Origin: Algoriphagus iocasae
Lineage (GTDB): Bacteria; Bacteroidota; Bacteroidia; Cytophagales; Cyclobacteriaceae
Reading direction: 5' to 3'
NCBI RefSeq assembly: GCF_014206875.1
Contig: NZ_JACIJO010000002.1
Coordinates: forward strand, 1,054,001 to 1,118,000
Length of the DNA stretch: 64,000 nt
Shown: piece after piece, positions 16,478-27,184 of the stretch
Position numbering within the stretch: the stretch's first letter is position 1
How the letters are laid out: each line of letters begins with the position of its first letter
Made by a program: the position numbers and the translations under genes
Notes under the pieces: generated by a model
Databases searched by the model: none
Told to the model about the DNA's origin: nothing
Seen by the model: the letters and a program-made list of their open reading frames with translations, nothing else

Positions 16478-17986
16478 TTATCGGATCAAATTTGTCAGGA
16501 ATTCCCGGATATCTTTTGACAGTGCGTCAAAATCTTCCTGATGATTATACATCATATGGCCCGCTTCGTAATACTTCATTTCTATTCTCTCCTGTGGGAA
16601 ATCATGTCTTGCAAACGTATACTCGGCGTCAAAAAACGGAGTGATCAAATCGTAATATCCATTCGCAACCATCACTTTCATCGCCGTATTTCTATGCATT
16701 GCCTCACTGAGTGATCTCGCTGTGCTCACATAGCTTGGTTCCCAATAAGCTCCATCCGGCACCGGTTTCCAATTCCAGTTTCCTCCCATTCCCACTGCAG
16801 ATGAATAATAGGGGCGCTCCATTTTTACGGCCAACTCTCGGGTAAGAAAATCATTCCAAACAGCAGTATAAGCAGCACCAGTCATGTAGCTACTTGGGTC
16901 TCCTAAAACCGGACCTTCAGCTGCTTGATCAGTTTCTGTCGCAAAGTAGCGACCATCTAAGGTTCCGATCGCTTGTCCTTCTTCTCGAAGCAATTCTTTC
17001 TTGAAGCGATGCATCAGAATTTGATTATCTGATCTGAGGATAAAAGCTTTGTCTAACCCTGTGAAATAGGCCAGTTTATCCGCAATTGCGGATTTCTCAG
17101 CTTCACTTTGTTTTTCGCCTTTGTATAAAGCTGTTAGATAGGGACCGTAAGCAAAGTCTCTGGCTTCCTGTACAAAATCTTCTAGAGTTTTGCCCGAACC
17201 TGCTTTTTTATGGTACCAAGCCGTAGCAGCCATGGAAGGCAAATAAGTGAAAAAGGAAGTGATATTATCTTCCCAAGAAGACGAACCTGCATAATCAAGA
17301 GCTTGAGAAATCAAGACAATTCCATTGATTGCCATGGTCTGACCACCACCTTCAAGCACTTCGGCGATTTTCGCAGCACGGGTGGTGCCAAAGCTCTCAC
17401 CTGCAATAAATTTCGGTGCTTGCCATCTTCCATGTTGAGTTACCCAGATTCTCATAAACTGGGCAATCGATCTCGCGTCTCCATTCAGACTCCAGAAATC
17501 CTCATTTTTACCTACTCCTTCCACCTGACTAAATCCAGTTCCTATTGGATCGATAAACACCAAGTCAGTAATGTCAAGAAGAGCCTGTGGATTATCCACA
17601 AAAGTGTAAGGAGCCGACCCATCGTCAACACTCGCATCGGAATCTGTCTTGACAACTTTAGGGCCGAAAAATCCCATGTGTAACCAAACGGAAGCAGAAC
17701 CTGGGCCTCCATTAAAAATGAAGGTCACGGGTCTTTTGGAAGAATCTACACCAGTTCGGATGTAAGCAGTACTCCACATTCCAGCGGTCACTTCTCCTTT
17801 GCTGTTGCGGAGAAATGTCTCACTCACCACTGCTTTGTAGTCTACTTTTTGACCATTGAAAGTACCAGACATGGCTTTTTCAAACTTCAATGGATCTCTT
17901 GTGACTTCTATTGATTCTTCCTCCTGCGCAAAAGCGAAAAGTTGAATGAAAAGAAGAAAGGTGAAAACGGATAGAATCTTTTTCAT
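16478..17986 (-). CDS. Secreted serine carboxypeptidase (peptidase S10)
   Basis: 502 aa with a Sec signal peptide (MKKILSVFTFLLFIQLFAFAQ). The peptidase S10 fold is indicated by FIFNGGPGSASVWLHMGFFGP (oxyanion region), the nucleophile elbow GESFGTTR, the acid segment NGYYDLITPFF and the histidine in YEAGHMMY. In classical S10 enzymes the nucleophile motif is GESYGG, so the FGTTR version marks a bacterial subgroup. Start chosen at 17986; an in-frame extension to 18055 would overlap the TonB receptor gene and lacks a signal. It follows that receptor after 32 bp, likely co-transcribed. Confidence 0.9.
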   Translation of the reverse strand: MKKILSVFTFLLFIQLFAFAQEEESIEVTRDPLKFEKAMSGTFNGQKVDYKAVVSETFLRNSKGEVTAGMWSTAYIRTGVDSSKRPVTFIFNGGPGSASVWLHMGFFGPKVVKTDSDASVDDGSAPYTFVDNPQALLDITDLVFIDPIGTGFSQVEGVGKNEDFWSLNGDARSIAQFMRIWVTQHGRWQAPKFIAGESFGTTRAAKIAEVLEGGGQTMAINGIVLISQALDYAGSSSWEDNITSFFTYLPSMAATAWYHKKAGSGKTLEDFVQEARDFAYGPYLTALYKGEKQSEAEKSAIADKLAYFTGLDKAFILRSDNQILMHRFKKELLREEGQAIGTLDGRYFATETDQAAEGPVLGDPSSYMTGAAYTAVWNDFLTRELAVKMERPYYSSAVGMGGNWNWKPVPDGAYWEPSYVSTARSLSEAMHRNTAMKVMVANGYYDLITPFFDAEYTFARHDFPQERIEMKYYEAGHMMYNHQEDFDALSKDIREFLTNLIR

Positions 17987-18018
17987 GATTGGTGGTTTTG
18001 TGATCCTAAAATTTACAG

Positions 18019-20259
18019 TTAATAATTGAATCCTACTTTTATGCCTCCATACCAATTCCTGGTTGGAGCAGGTTGGTAATACCTTCCACCAAAAGGATTG
18101 AGGTCATTTCCAAGGGAATAGCTTTCGTCCAGCAGATTGTCAACTCCTCCAAATGCTTCAATTTCCCATGCTTTTCCGATCCATTTGACCCAACCAAAGC
18201 GGAGGTTTACCAAATTGTATGAATCTTGGTAGACAGTATTGGCATCATTTAGAGGCATTTTATCTGTAAACTGGTGAGTGAAATTCAGGTAAATTCCCGG
18301 AGCCGTTCGGAGGTCAATTCTGCTGACAACTGTATTTGGAGCAACTCCAGTCAGGTCATTTCCTGAATAATCGTTGTCTTGTTTTTGGTAGTCTTTGAAT
18401 TTGAAATAATGTCCTGTGAAAGCTGTTCCAACTTTTAGATCAGAGAAAAACCCGGTATTGTTTTGGAGAATTGCATAATCAATTGCCACTTCGATGCCTT
18501 TTTGATCTGTAGCTCCGGCATTTCTAAAAAGAACCACACCTTGTTCATTGGTGTAAGTTGTAATCGTTTGTTTTAGCTGAAAATAAAAAGTTGTTGCTTC
18601 AATATTTAGGCGTTCTTTACCCAGTCTATAGCCCAATTCAGTATTTATACCTTTTTCCGCCTCCAAGTCGAGATTTAAACTTCCCTCATTGGTTCTCACC
18701 TCGTCGATGGTTGGTGGAGAGAATCCACTGCTTAAACTTGAGAATAGAGAAGAATACTGGTTTAGCTGATAATTGAAAGCAAATCTTGGGACAACAATCG
18801 GGTCAAAAGTTCGTGTTTGTACTCCCAATGGTCCTCCAGTTGCATCGATTTGACGGTCGATCTCAAAACTTGAAAAGTTTTCACTTAAACCAACCGTCAT
18901 CAATAGTTTCTCGGAACCTTGCCACTCCGCTTGCTGGAACAAAAAGCCTTGGGTTGCGCGCAGCTTGTCAGCAAATCGTATGGTATCTGCTACGCCTCCA
19001 CGATTTCCGAAATTTGTGGCTTCGGTAAAACTTGTCTGGAATTCACCACCTGCGATGATTCTAAGGTCTTTTCCTCCCAGTTTGCTATCTATTGTAAAAG
19101 TGGACCTTCCCCCGTAACCAAAACCCAACTCCTTTTTGTAATCGAGGTTAAAAGGGTTTTCAAAATCGTTCGTATTCAAATAGAGAACAGTATTATTCTT
19201 TGCTCTATTAGATATTTTATACAACTGTGCCATGGAAGCAAAAACAGATTGCTGGGCTATTGAGCTGTTTTGGGCTACAGATCCTGGGCGGGCCTGGGTT
19301 GGATCTTCAGCAAGCTGATCTGCATTTAAAGCTCCTGGAATTTGATAATTAAGGTCAGAAATCAACAATTGAGTTCGTATTTCTTGCTTTTCAGAGACAG
19401 GAAAATAGCTTCCTAGCTGAAATACTTTTCTGTCCATTGCAGACTGCTCTCTATAGCCATCTGATTTCTGTGTGACATAAGAAGCTTCAAATCCTCCGGC
19501 TCCAACTTGCTGGGAAATCCCCAGTCTAAAGCGTTTTAAACCAAATGATCCTGTCATAAAATCAGTGCTAATCCTTCCGCCATTTGGATTTGCCTGGCTT
19601 TTAAGATTGACTACGCCACCATTTCCAGCTCCATAAATACTTCCTGATGGCCCTTTGATTACCTCTGCAGTTCTGATGTTGGTGAGATCCAATAAATTCA
19701 AGGCGGTCGTTCCATCGGGAGAGGTAAATGGAACTTCATTCCAATAGACTTTTACATTCCTAACGCCGAAAGGTGCTCTCAAGGAACTTCCGCGGATAGA
19801 GATTCGATAGGAAGCTGGTGCTCTTTCTTCAATTCGGATTCCAGGTTTGGTGTTAAAAGAATTGACGATAGATGTTTCGTTAAACCTGCTAAAGTCCTTT
19901 TCTGAAACAAGAGAAATAGAGGCAGATTGTTCGAGAATTGGTCGTTCAGACTCAAAAGCTGAAACAGTAACAGCAGCAAGATTGATGCTGATCGGTGAAA
20001 GTCTGACCTCATGTTTCCCTGGGCCAAAAGTTGTTTCGAAAGATTCATAGCCTTCTAAAGCAAACGAAAATTTGATGGTTTCGTCTTTTGGGATTGAAAC
20101 GATGCCGTTTGAGTCGGTACTAAGAATGGGCGAGCCTTGAGACTTCACCCGCACATTTTCAAGTGGTAAGTTGCTGTTGTTATCTATGATTTTTAATTCG
20201 ATCTGTGCAGAGAGTTGGAGGCTTGCTAAGAATAGAATTAAGGTAAATGCCTGTTTCAT
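18019..20259 (-). CDS. TonB-dependent outer-membrane receptor
   Basis: 746 aa. Signal peptide at 1-18 (ends LQLSAQ). Residues about 20-95 form a carboxypeptidase-regulatory-like beta domain (IELKIIDNNSNLPLENVRV), then a plug domain (ASYRISIRGSSLRAPFGVRNV; AEVIKGPSGSIYGAGNGGVV) and a 22-strand barrel ending in an aromatic residue (GGIKVGFNY). The plug resembles siderophore/vitamin-type receptors rather than SusC: it is too short for SusC and there is no SusD partner. Ligand unknown. Start set at 20259 where the signal peptide begins. Followed by the S10 peptidase, hinting at peptide or metal-peptide uptake. Confidence 0.9.
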   Translation of the reverse strand: MKQAFTLILFLASLQLSAQIELKIIDNNSNLPLENVRVKSQGSPILSTDSNGIVSIPKDETIKFSFALEGYESFETTFGPGKHEVRLSPISINLAAVTVSAFESERPILEQSASISLVSEKDFSRFNETSIVNSFNTKPGIRIEERAPASYRISIRGSSLRAPFGVRNVKVYWNEVPFTSPDGTTALNLLDLTNIRTAEVIKGPSGSIYGAGNGGVVNLKSQANPNGGRISTDFMTGSFGLKRFRLGISQQVGAGGFEASYVTQKSDGYREQSAMDRKVFQLGSYFPVSEKQEIRTQLLISDLNYQIPGALNADQLAEDPTQARPGSVAQNSSIAQQSVFASMAQLYKISNRAKNNTVLYLNTNDFENPFNLDYKKELGFGYGGRSTFTIDSKLGGKDLRIIAGGEFQTSFTEATNFGNRGGVADTIRFADKLRATQGFLFQQAEWQGSEKLLMTVGLSENFSSFEIDRQIDATGGPLGVQTRTFDPIVVPRFAFNYQLNQYSSLFSSLSSGFSPPTIDEVRTNEGSLNLDLEAEKGINTELGYRLGKERLNIEATTFYFQLKQTITTYTNEQGVVLFRNAGATDQKGIEVAIDYAILQNNTGFFSDLKVGTAFTGHYFKFKDYQKQDNDYSGNDLTGVAPNTVVSRIDLRTAPGIYLNFTHQFTDKMPLNDANTVYQDSYNLVNLRFGWVKWIGKAWEIEAFGGVDNLLDESYSLGNDLNPFGGRYYQPAPTRNWYGGIKVGFNY

Positions 20260-20477
20260 GCTGGAAAAATAAAAGGAATCTTGGAGAGTAAAGCCAGATT
20301 CTTTGACAAAGGTTTCATTCCTACTTTTTAAGTAGGTTGTGAAAGGTATGGATTGTGCCAAAACGAGTCTAAATGTTTGGAAAATAGGGTGAAATGAGAT
20401 ACTTTCTATGGGCTTTTGTACTGAGATCCAATTTATTTCTATGAAAGCCTTTTCGACCCAAAATATCCAGTTAGCCT

Positions 20478-23400
20478 ATGAAATCCATCCACCTATTTTT
20501 CTTAGGATTTACATTATTATTTGCTTGCCAACCAAAAGAGCAAAATGAATACGATCCAGATTCATACATAGATCCCGAACTTTTCAAAGATCATATTCGG
20601 GTTACAGATTATCAGACTCCAGAAGAAGAAATGGCCGGATTTCATTTGCCTCCTGGATTTGAAATAAACCTCTACGCTTCCGAACCGGATATTACCAAGC
20701 CTATCAATATGGAATTTGATGACAAAGGACGGCTTTGGGTGACCCATTCAATTGAATATCCTTATGAGGCATCTACAGGTTCTGGCACAGATAAAATCAC
20801 GATTTTGGAAGATACAGATGGAGATGGGAAGGCAGATAAATTCACGGACTTTGCCAGTGATTTAAACATCCCAATTGGCATCATGCCAGTGAAAGGTGGA
20901 GCAGTCGCATACAGTATTCCGAATATTTATTTTTTCGAAGACAAGAATGGAGATGATCGATACGATGAGAAAAAGGTGCTTTTGGGACCTTTTGGACACG
21001 AAGATACCCATGGGATGATCAATAATTTTATGCGCGGAATTGATGGTTGGATCCATTCTTCCCATGGCTTTAGAAATACTTCTAATATCGCTGGAGCAGA
21101 TGGGGATAGTATCCATATGACTTCAGGGAATACTTTCCGATTTAAGATTGATGGGAGTCGTGTGGAGCAAACTACTTATGGAAGAGTAAATCCCTTTGGC
21201 TATGCCGTAGATGATTTTGGTTATATTTATTCAGCGGATTGCCATTCTATGCCGATTTATCAAATCATCAATCAAGGAGATTACCCACATTTTGGCAAAA
21301 AATCCCCTGGACTTGGTTTTGGCCCGCAAATGATGGATTACCAGATTGGATCAACAGCACTTTCGGGCTTGGAGTATTACACGGGTTTAGATTTTCCGGA
21401 GGAATATCGAAACAGTTTTTACTCGGGCGATGTGGTAGCTTGTCGAGTGAGTAGAAACTCAGTAGAATACATTGGTTCTACACCTCAGGCGATCAAAGAA
21501 AAAGATTTTTTGGTCAGTGAAGATCCTTGGTTTAGACCTGTGGATATCAAAATAGGTCCAGACGGCGCTTTATATATTGCGGATTTTTACAACAGAATTA
21601 TTGGGCATTACGAAGTTCCTTTAGATCATCCGGGAAGGGATCGGAAAAGTGGGAGAATCTGGAGAATTACCTACAAAGGTGATTCTGGAGAAAAAACGGA
21701 TTGGTCTCAGGCAACAATAGATGAGTTGGTAGAAGGATTGGGAAGTGAGATTTTTCATCATCGAATGTTGGCTTCGAATCGTTTGGTAGATTATTCTGGC
21801 GAAGATGTAGTTGCGCCGATGAAGGAAGTTTTGGCAGACCCAAAAGCCAATTCCAAACAAAAAGTCCATGCCCTTTGGGTGTTGAAAAGGCTTGATAAAC
21901 TGAGTTTTGATGAGTTGAGAAAAGCCTCTGAAAGTCAAGATCAAGAAGTTAGAGTTCATGCTTTTCGGATTTTGGGAGAGTATCCAACCTTAGGTGAAGA
22001 ATATAAAAAGCAGGCTTTGGCAGGGCTTAAAAACTCAGATCCGCATACGCAACGTGCGGCGGCTGATGTGTTAGTCAAACACCATGATCAGATGGATATT
22101 CAGCCATTGATAGAAGCAGTTGAAAAAACTCCGATGAATGACTCCCATCTGAAATACACTTTATTGATAGCTTTGAGGGATCATCTCAGGGAAAGTGAAA
22201 TTCTGGATCAGACTGTTACTCAAAACTGGAGCACAGAAGATGCTGCGGTGCTCATGGATGCTATGACGGATGTACCATCGTCCAAGGCTTCAGAGTTTAT
22301 TTTTGCCAATCTGAAAACCCAAAATCCAAGTCATGATCGTACTGTTGCTTATTTGGAGCATGTGGGAAGATACATTCCTGAAGGGCAACTGAATCAGGCC
22401 ATTTCTTTTATTCAGGAGAAATTTCAAAACGATCCTGCTGCTCAATATTCTTTGTACCAAACCATTCAGTCAGGATTAGGCCAGCGTGGAGGAAATGCTG
22501 CAAGCAATCAAATGAAAAATTGGGCAATATCTTTTGCGGGAGATTTCCTTAAAAATCTGGAAAATAAGCCAGCCGCCATCAAAGATCAGCCTTCTGCACA
22601 TGCAGATGAAGAATATGAGTATTATGAAGAAATAGCGAGACAACAGGTCTTTGCGACACAGATTGCGAAAGAAAATAGACTGAATTCCTACGAACCTGGT
22701 CTTCGGGATTTATTAAATTCCTCCTGGGCAAAAAACCGTCCGAAGGCGATGGCGGGCCAGGCACTTTTAGAGTTGAATCCTTCAGAAAATGCCAGTTTGG
22801 TAGAAAGTAAACTTTTGGACAAGGATGCGGATCCAGCATTTCGTGAGGAATTGGCAAGAGCGATAGGAGGTTCAACTTATTCCGGAAGTTTCGCCATGCT
22901 TAATAAAGCTCTTCAAGAAGCTCCAAGAGGATTGCAAGTGGCAATAGCTACAGTATTTGTAAATTCAAATGAGGGAAGAAACAGCCTTCTTCAGGCTGCG
23001 AAAGAAGGAACGATTTCACCTAGAGTGCTTTTGGATCGACGCGTAAATGAGCAATTACTTTCGAAAATGAACCCTGCTCAAACTCAATCCTATGAAGCTT
23101 TGACGGAAGGAATGGCCTCAGTAGTTGAGGAAAGGCAAGACTTGATTGATGCTCGGTTGGCTAGGTTTGTACCTAAACCAGACATCGAAAAAGGGAAAGC
23201 GATTTTTATCAATACCTGTACAGTTTGTCATCAAATTGAAGGTCAGGGAGGGATTATTGGTCCGCAACTGGATGGAATTGGCAACTGGGGAAGAAGGGCT
23301 TTGACGGAAAAGATTTTGGATCCGAACAGAAATATTTCTCAGGCATTTAAAACCTATACGATTACCACGAAAGATGGAGACATGCTCAGCGGCTTGTTTA

Positions 23401-23582
23401 GAAGAGAGGAAGGCGAGCAGGAAATCTATGCAAATGCAGCAGGGCAGGAGTTCTCTGTTGCCAAATCAAATATCAAAGAGAAGAAAGTATCTCAATACAC
23501 TTTGATGCCTGATAATTTTAATGAGTCCATTTCGGAGGAAGATTTTGATGCGTTGATCGGGTTTTTATTGACACAAAAATGA
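20478..23582 (+). CDS. Propeller-HEAT-cytochrome c lipoprotein (PVC-type heme-binding protein)
   Basis: 1034 aa. Lipoprotein signal with lipobox LLFAC (Cys17). Residues about 50-400 form a PQQ-dehydrogenase-like beta-propeller (FEINLYASEPDITKP; WFRPVDIKIGPDGALYIADF), about 410-880 are HEAT-like repeats, and the C-terminus is a cytochrome c domain with heme motif C914-T-V-C917-H918 and an axial methionine candidate in YTLMPDNF. This is the three-part architecture first noted in Planctomycetes and shared by Bacteroidota. It is probably a periplasm-facing electron-transfer dehydrogenase. It heads the plus-strand carbohydrate block and could accept electrons from the GMC oxidase at 27750. Confidence 0.9.
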   Translation: MKSIHLFFLGFTLLFACQPKEQNEYDPDSYIDPELFKDHIRVTDYQTPEEEMAGFHLPPGFEINLYASEPDITKPINMEFDDKGRLWVTHSIEYPYEASTGSGTDKITILEDTDGDGKADKFTDFASDLNIPIGIMPVKGGAVAYSIPNIYFFEDKNGDDRYDEKKVLLGPFGHEDTHGMINNFMRGIDGWIHSSHGFRNTSNIAGADGDSIHMTSGNTFRFKIDGSRVEQTTYGRVNPFGYAVDDFGYIYSADCHSMPIYQIINQGDYPHFGKKSPGLGFGPQMMDYQIGSTALSGLEYYTGLDFPEEYRNSFYSGDVVACRVSRNSVEYIGSTPQAIKEKDFLVSEDPWFRPVDIKIGPDGALYIADFYNRIIGHYEVPLDHPGRDRKSGRIWRITYKGDSGEKTDWSQATIDELVEGLGSEIFHHRMLASNRLVDYSGEDVVAPMKEVLADPKANSKQKVHALWVLKRLDKLSFDELRKASESQDQEVRVHAFRILGEYPTLGEEYKKQALAGLKNSDPHTQRAAADVLVKHHDQMDIQPLIEAVEKTPMNDSHLKYTLLIALRDHLRESEILDQTVTQNWSTEDAAVLMDAMTDVPSSKASEFIFANLKTQNPSHDRTVAYLEHVGRYIPEGQLNQAISFIQEKFQNDPAAQYSLYQTIQSGLGQRGGNAASNQMKNWAISFAGDFLKNLENKPAAIKDQPSAHADEEYEYYEEIARQQVFATQIAKENRLNSYEPGLRDLLNSSWAKNRPKAMAGQALLELNPSENASLVESKLLDKDADPAFREELARAIGGSTYSGSFAMLNKALQEAPRGLQVAIATVFVNSNEGRNSLLQAAKEGTISPRVLLDRRVNEQLLSKMNPAQTQSYEALTEGMASVVEERQDLIDARLARFVPKPDIEKGKAIFINTCTVCHQIEGQGGIIGPQLDGIGNWGRRALTEKILDPNRNISQAFKTYTITTKDGDMLSGLFRREEGEQEIYANAAGQEFSVAKSNIKEKKVSQYTLMPDNFNESISEEDFDALIGFLLTQK

Positions 23583-23669
23583 TTGAAAAGTAGGCAGTCT
23601 CAGTACCCTGTCGCAGTGCAATCTCAATTAAAAAACTATTGAATATCACGGACTCTTTACCCAAAAACC

Positions 23670-24863
23670 ATGAGAAAGAATCAAGTTACTTTCCTGTTAT
23701 GTTTAGGATTTGGTATAAGCCATTTCTGTGAAGCTCAATTGATGGCCGATCGGGATAAAAGTCAAGATATTCCTTTCAAAAAGACCGTTTTATTCACTGA
23801 TTTTGTATCCGAGGGAGTTGCTGTTGGAGATGTCAATAAAGATGGAAAATTAGATGTGATGGCTGGGCCATTTTGGTTTGAAGCCCCCAATTGGGAAAAG
23901 CACGAGATTTATGAACCGAAATTATATGTGCCCGAAAAAGAATGGAGCAATTCGATGTTGAATTTCGATCTGGATGTAAATCTGGATGGTTGGATAGATT
24001 TGATTCGGGTGGATTTTCCTGGTAAAGCCGTGTACTGGCATGAAAATCCAAAGGGTGCCGATGGGCATTGGGAAGTTCATATGATCCATGAAACAGTAGG
24101 GAATGAGTCCCCGAATTTTGTAGACATAGATGGTGATGGAAGAAAAGACATCCTTTGTGGAGATGTGACCAATAAACAAATGATTTGGTTGAAAGCCCCT
24201 ACAAAACCAGGTGAAACAGGGTGGGAAAAATATACAATAAGCCAGCTGGAAACACCGGGAAGTGAGAATTTTTCACATGGACTTGGATACTCTGACATGA
24301 ATGGTGATGGAAACCCCGATGTGGTAATCAGGGAAGGTTGGTGGGAAAACCCTGGTGATCCAATGCAATCAAATTGGAGCTGGCATCCATCCAATTTAGG
24401 AGAACCTGTATCTCATATGTATTCCTATGACTTCAATCAAGATGGATTTGCGGATGTATTCGCTGCCTCAGCTCATGAGCGAGGGATTTGGTGGTATGAA
24501 AATCTTGGAGATGGTTCCAATCAAAAATTTGAAAGGCATTTGCTTACTGAGGAAATGTCTGAAACCCATGCAGTCGCTTTCGAAGATCTCAATGGAGATG
24601 GTCAAAAAGATTTTATTACCGGCAAACGGTATTATGCCCACATGAGAGAAGGAACGGGTGCTTTGGAACCAGCCTATTTATACTGGTTTGAGTTTGTGCC
24701 TGGGGCAAGTCCAAAATGGAAAGCACATCAAATTGACGATGACTCAGGAGTCGGACTGAATGTGGTCGCGAAAGACATCAATGAAGATGGATTGCTGGAC
24801 GTGGTGATAGCCAATAAGAAAGGGATCTTTGTTTTCGAACAAATGGAGAAACCATCAAAATAG
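23670..24863 (+). CDS. Secreted FG-GAP/VCBS repeat protein
   Basis: 397 aa with a signal peptide (ends about residue 22, FCEAQ). At least seven calcium-binding-like repeats of the form D-x-N/D-x-D-G-x-x-D are visible: DVNKDGKLD, DVNLDGWID, DIDGDGRKD, DMNGDGNPD, DFNQDGFAD, DLNGDGQKD and DINEDGLLD, spaced by 45-60 residues as in a seven-bladed propeller. Such proteins often sit beside PVC-type cytochromes and glycosidases. No catalytic residues can be named. Starts 87 bp after the previous gene on the same strand. Confidence 0.88.
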   Translation: MRKNQVTFLLCLGFGISHFCEAQLMADRDKSQDIPFKKTVLFTDFVSEGVAVGDVNKDGKLDVMAGPFWFEAPNWEKHEIYEPKLYVPEKEWSNSMLNFDLDVNLDGWIDLIRVDFPGKAVYWHENPKGADGHWEVHMIHETVGNESPNFVDIDGDGRKDILCGDVTNKQMIWLKAPTKPGETGWEKYTISQLETPGSENFSHGLGYSDMNGDGNPDVVIREGWWENPGDPMQSNWSWHPSNLGEPVSHMYSYDFNQDGFADVFAASAHERGIWWYENLGDGSNQKFERHLLTEEMSETHAVAFEDLNGDGQKDFITGKRYYAHMREGTGALEPAYLYWFEFVPGASPKWKAHQIDDDSGVGLNVVAKDINEDGLLDVVIANKKGIFVFEQMEKPSK

Positions 24864-25023
24864 CTGGAAATAATCAACCCTTTTCTGAAAGGGAGGGGAA
24901 GTCGTGAAATCGGAAAGTTATTTTCTTTTATTATTTTTTCGAAAAACTATCTGGCTCTTCCTATAATTTTTTCTTTATTTTCTGCTGTATTTTAGGTAGT
25001 ATGCTCCCTCAAATTCTGAATTC

Positions 25024-27072
25024 ATGAAAAAATATATTTTACCTGCATTATTGCTGGGTCTTACCTTTTGTCAAGAAAAGGGAGAACCTGTTACCCCTGT
25101 AGAGCCGACACCTGCCCCAAGGCAAATTGCTTGGCAGGAATTGGAATATTACGGATTCCTGCATTTCAATATGAATACTTTTTCTGATCGGGAATGGGGA
25201 TTTGGGGATGAAAAGCCAGAGCAGTTTAATCCAACCGAATTGGATGCGAGACAATGGGCTAGGGTAGCAAGTGAAGCAGGTATGAAGGGCTTAATCATCA
25301 CGGCCAAGCATCATGATGGATTTGTGCTTTGGCCTTCAGCTTACACAGAACACTCTGTGAAAAACAGCCCTTGGAAAGATGGAAAAGGAGATTTGATCAA
25401 GGATTTATCAGAAGCCTGTAAGGAATATGGGTTGAAATTCGGTATTTATTATTCTCCATGGGATAGAAATCACCCTGATTACGGAAAGCCGGAATACATT
25501 ACCTACATGAGAAATCAGTTGACCGAGTTGCTGACGAATTATGGGGAAATTTTTGAAGTTTGGTTTGATGGAGCCAATGGTGGTGATGGGTATTATGATG
25601 GAGCAAATGAAACCAGAAAAGTAGATAAATTGACCTATTATAAATGGCCTGAAGTTTATGAATTAGTGAGAGAATTACAGCCAAATGCTGTGATGTTCAG
25701 TGATGGTGGACCAGATGTGAGATGGGTTGGAAATGAGCATGGGGAAGCTTTCGAAACTAACTGGGCAAATTTGATGCGAGATTCAGTCTATGCAGGAATG
25801 CCTGATTATCCTCAGAAATATGCGCCAGGTCAAGAAAATGGGACGCATTGGGTGCCAGCTGAAACCAACGTTTCAATTCGTCCGGGATGGTATTATCATA
25901 CCTATGAAGATCATAAGGTCAGAAGCTTGGCAAACTTGGTGGATATTTACTACAATAGTATTGGCCGTAACACTTCTCTGTTAATCAATTTCCCAATTGA
26001 TACCCGTGGCTTGATCCATGAAAATGACGAGGAAGCCATATTGAAGTTGGGAGAAAAGGTGAAAGAAGATTTTGCTGTGAATTTGGTCTCTCAGGCTGTT
26101 GTGTCTGCGTCAGTGGAAAGAGGATCAGATTTTCAGGCAGAATATGTACAAGATGAAGATTACGAAACTTACTGGTCTGTTCCTGATGGCCAAAAGTCTG
26201 GAAGTTTGGAGATCGATTTTGGTAAGCCAACTGTTTTCAACCGCTTGTTGATTCAGGAATATGTGGTCTTGGGCCAAAGAATTAAGTCTTTTTCACTGGA
26301 GAAAGAAGTGAATGGAACCTGGGAAAAAGTAGCGGAAGGGACTACAATAGGTCATAAGCGAATTTTAAGATTCCCAGATACGAAAGCGCAAAAAATCAGA
26401 GTAAACTTCCTGGATTCCAAGGATGTTCCTGTGATTGCTGAAGTTGGTATATATCATGCACCAAAACTGTTATTGCCTCCTACTGCCAAGCGTGCTACTT
26501 CCGGTGAAGTAACCTTGACCGCACCTGATACTAATTTGGAGTTATACTACACTTTAGATGGTAGCACTCCAACGAAGGAAAGTCAAGCCTACAGTTCCCC
26601 AATTCCGGTAAATGAAGCTACCACCTTGATGGCAAGTTCTTTTGATCCTGCCACAGGAAAAATGAGTGATCCGGTTCGTTTGGATTTAGATTTGCCAAAA
26701 GCTGGCTGGAAAGCAATAGGAACAGCAGATATGAAAGCCATCGATGAAAACTCCAATAGTTACTTCACCAGCGAAAATGGGATGCTGACGATTGATTTGG
26801 GAGAAAAAATTGAAATTCAGGGCTTTAGTTACATGCCAATGCAGGCAAGATATCCAAGTGGGATTATCACCAACTTTGAGTTTCAGGTGAGCGAAGATGG
26901 CAAGTCTTGGAAAACTGTTTCTTCTGGAGAATTTTCCAACATAGTGAATAGTCCTATTGAGCAATTGGTGCGTTTTGAGCCAGTAAATGCTGAGTTTATT
27001 CGCTTGAAAGCAGCAAAAACTGCCGATGGAAATGGTGCTACATTTGGAGAGGTCGGAGTATTAACAAAATAG
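25024..27072 (+). CDS. Alpha-L-fucosidase, GH29, with chitobiase-like and discoidin-like domains
   Basis: 682-aa lipoprotein (lipobox LTFC, Cys16). The GH29 barrel spans about 30-345: AKHHDGFVLWPS near residue 95 contacts the fucose ring, and the nucleophile is Asp182 in VWFDGANGG. GH29 acid/base residues vary, so I do not assign one. After it come an F5/8-type (discoidin) domain, a CHB_HEX_C-like module (ELYYTLDGSTPT) and a second F5/8-like domain. Domain order matches the large Bacteroidota GH29 proteins. Substrate could be fucosylated glycans; activity on other 6-deoxy sugars is possible. Part of the secreted carbohydrate block. Confidence 0.92.
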   Translation: MKKYILPALLLGLTFCQEKGEPVTPVEPTPAPRQIAWQELEYYGFLHFNMNTFSDREWGFGDEKPEQFNPTELDARQWARVASEAGMKGLIITAKHHDGFVLWPSAYTEHSVKNSPWKDGKGDLIKDLSEACKEYGLKFGIYYSPWDRNHPDYGKPEYITYMRNQLTELLTNYGEIFEVWFDGANGGDGYYDGANETRKVDKLTYYKWPEVYELVRELQPNAVMFSDGGPDVRWVGNEHGEAFETNWANLMRDSVYAGMPDYPQKYAPGQENGTHWVPAETNVSIRPGWYYHTYEDHKVRSLANLVDIYYNSIGRNTSLLINFPIDTRGLIHENDEEAILKLGEKVKEDFAVNLVSQAVVSASVERGSDFQAEYVQDEDYETYWSVPDGQKSGSLEIDFGKPTVFNRLLIQEYVVLGQRIKSFSLEKEVNGTWEKVAEGTTIGHKRILRFPDTKAQKIRVNFLDSKDVPVIAEVGIYHAPKLLLPPTAKRATSGEVTLTAPDTNLELYYTLDGSTPTKESQAYSSPIPVNEATTLMASSFDPATGKMSDPVRLDLDLPKAGWKAIGTADMKAIDENSNSYFTSENGMLTIDLGEKIEIQGFSYMPMQARYPSGIITNFEFQVSEDGKSWKTVSSGEFSNIVNSPIEQLVRFEPVNAEFIRLKAAKTADGNGATFGEVGVLTK

Positions 27073-27184
27073 GCAGGGTTATTAGATTGGGCAATTTCAA
27101 GCCAATGGTCATAAATCAATAGATTTTCATGTCCTTTTTGGTTACATTATTTGCCCGATTTAATCATACCCAAAATACGAATCT

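Noticed and set aside
17210..17683. 157-aa plus-strand ORF
   Set aside because: Opposite-strand shadow of the S10 peptidase gene; no leader and no protein-like features.
20478..23582. Quinoprotein glucose dehydrogenase
   Set aside because: The propeller resembles this fold, but HEAT repeats and a C-terminal CxxCH domain place it in the PVC-type heme-binding group.
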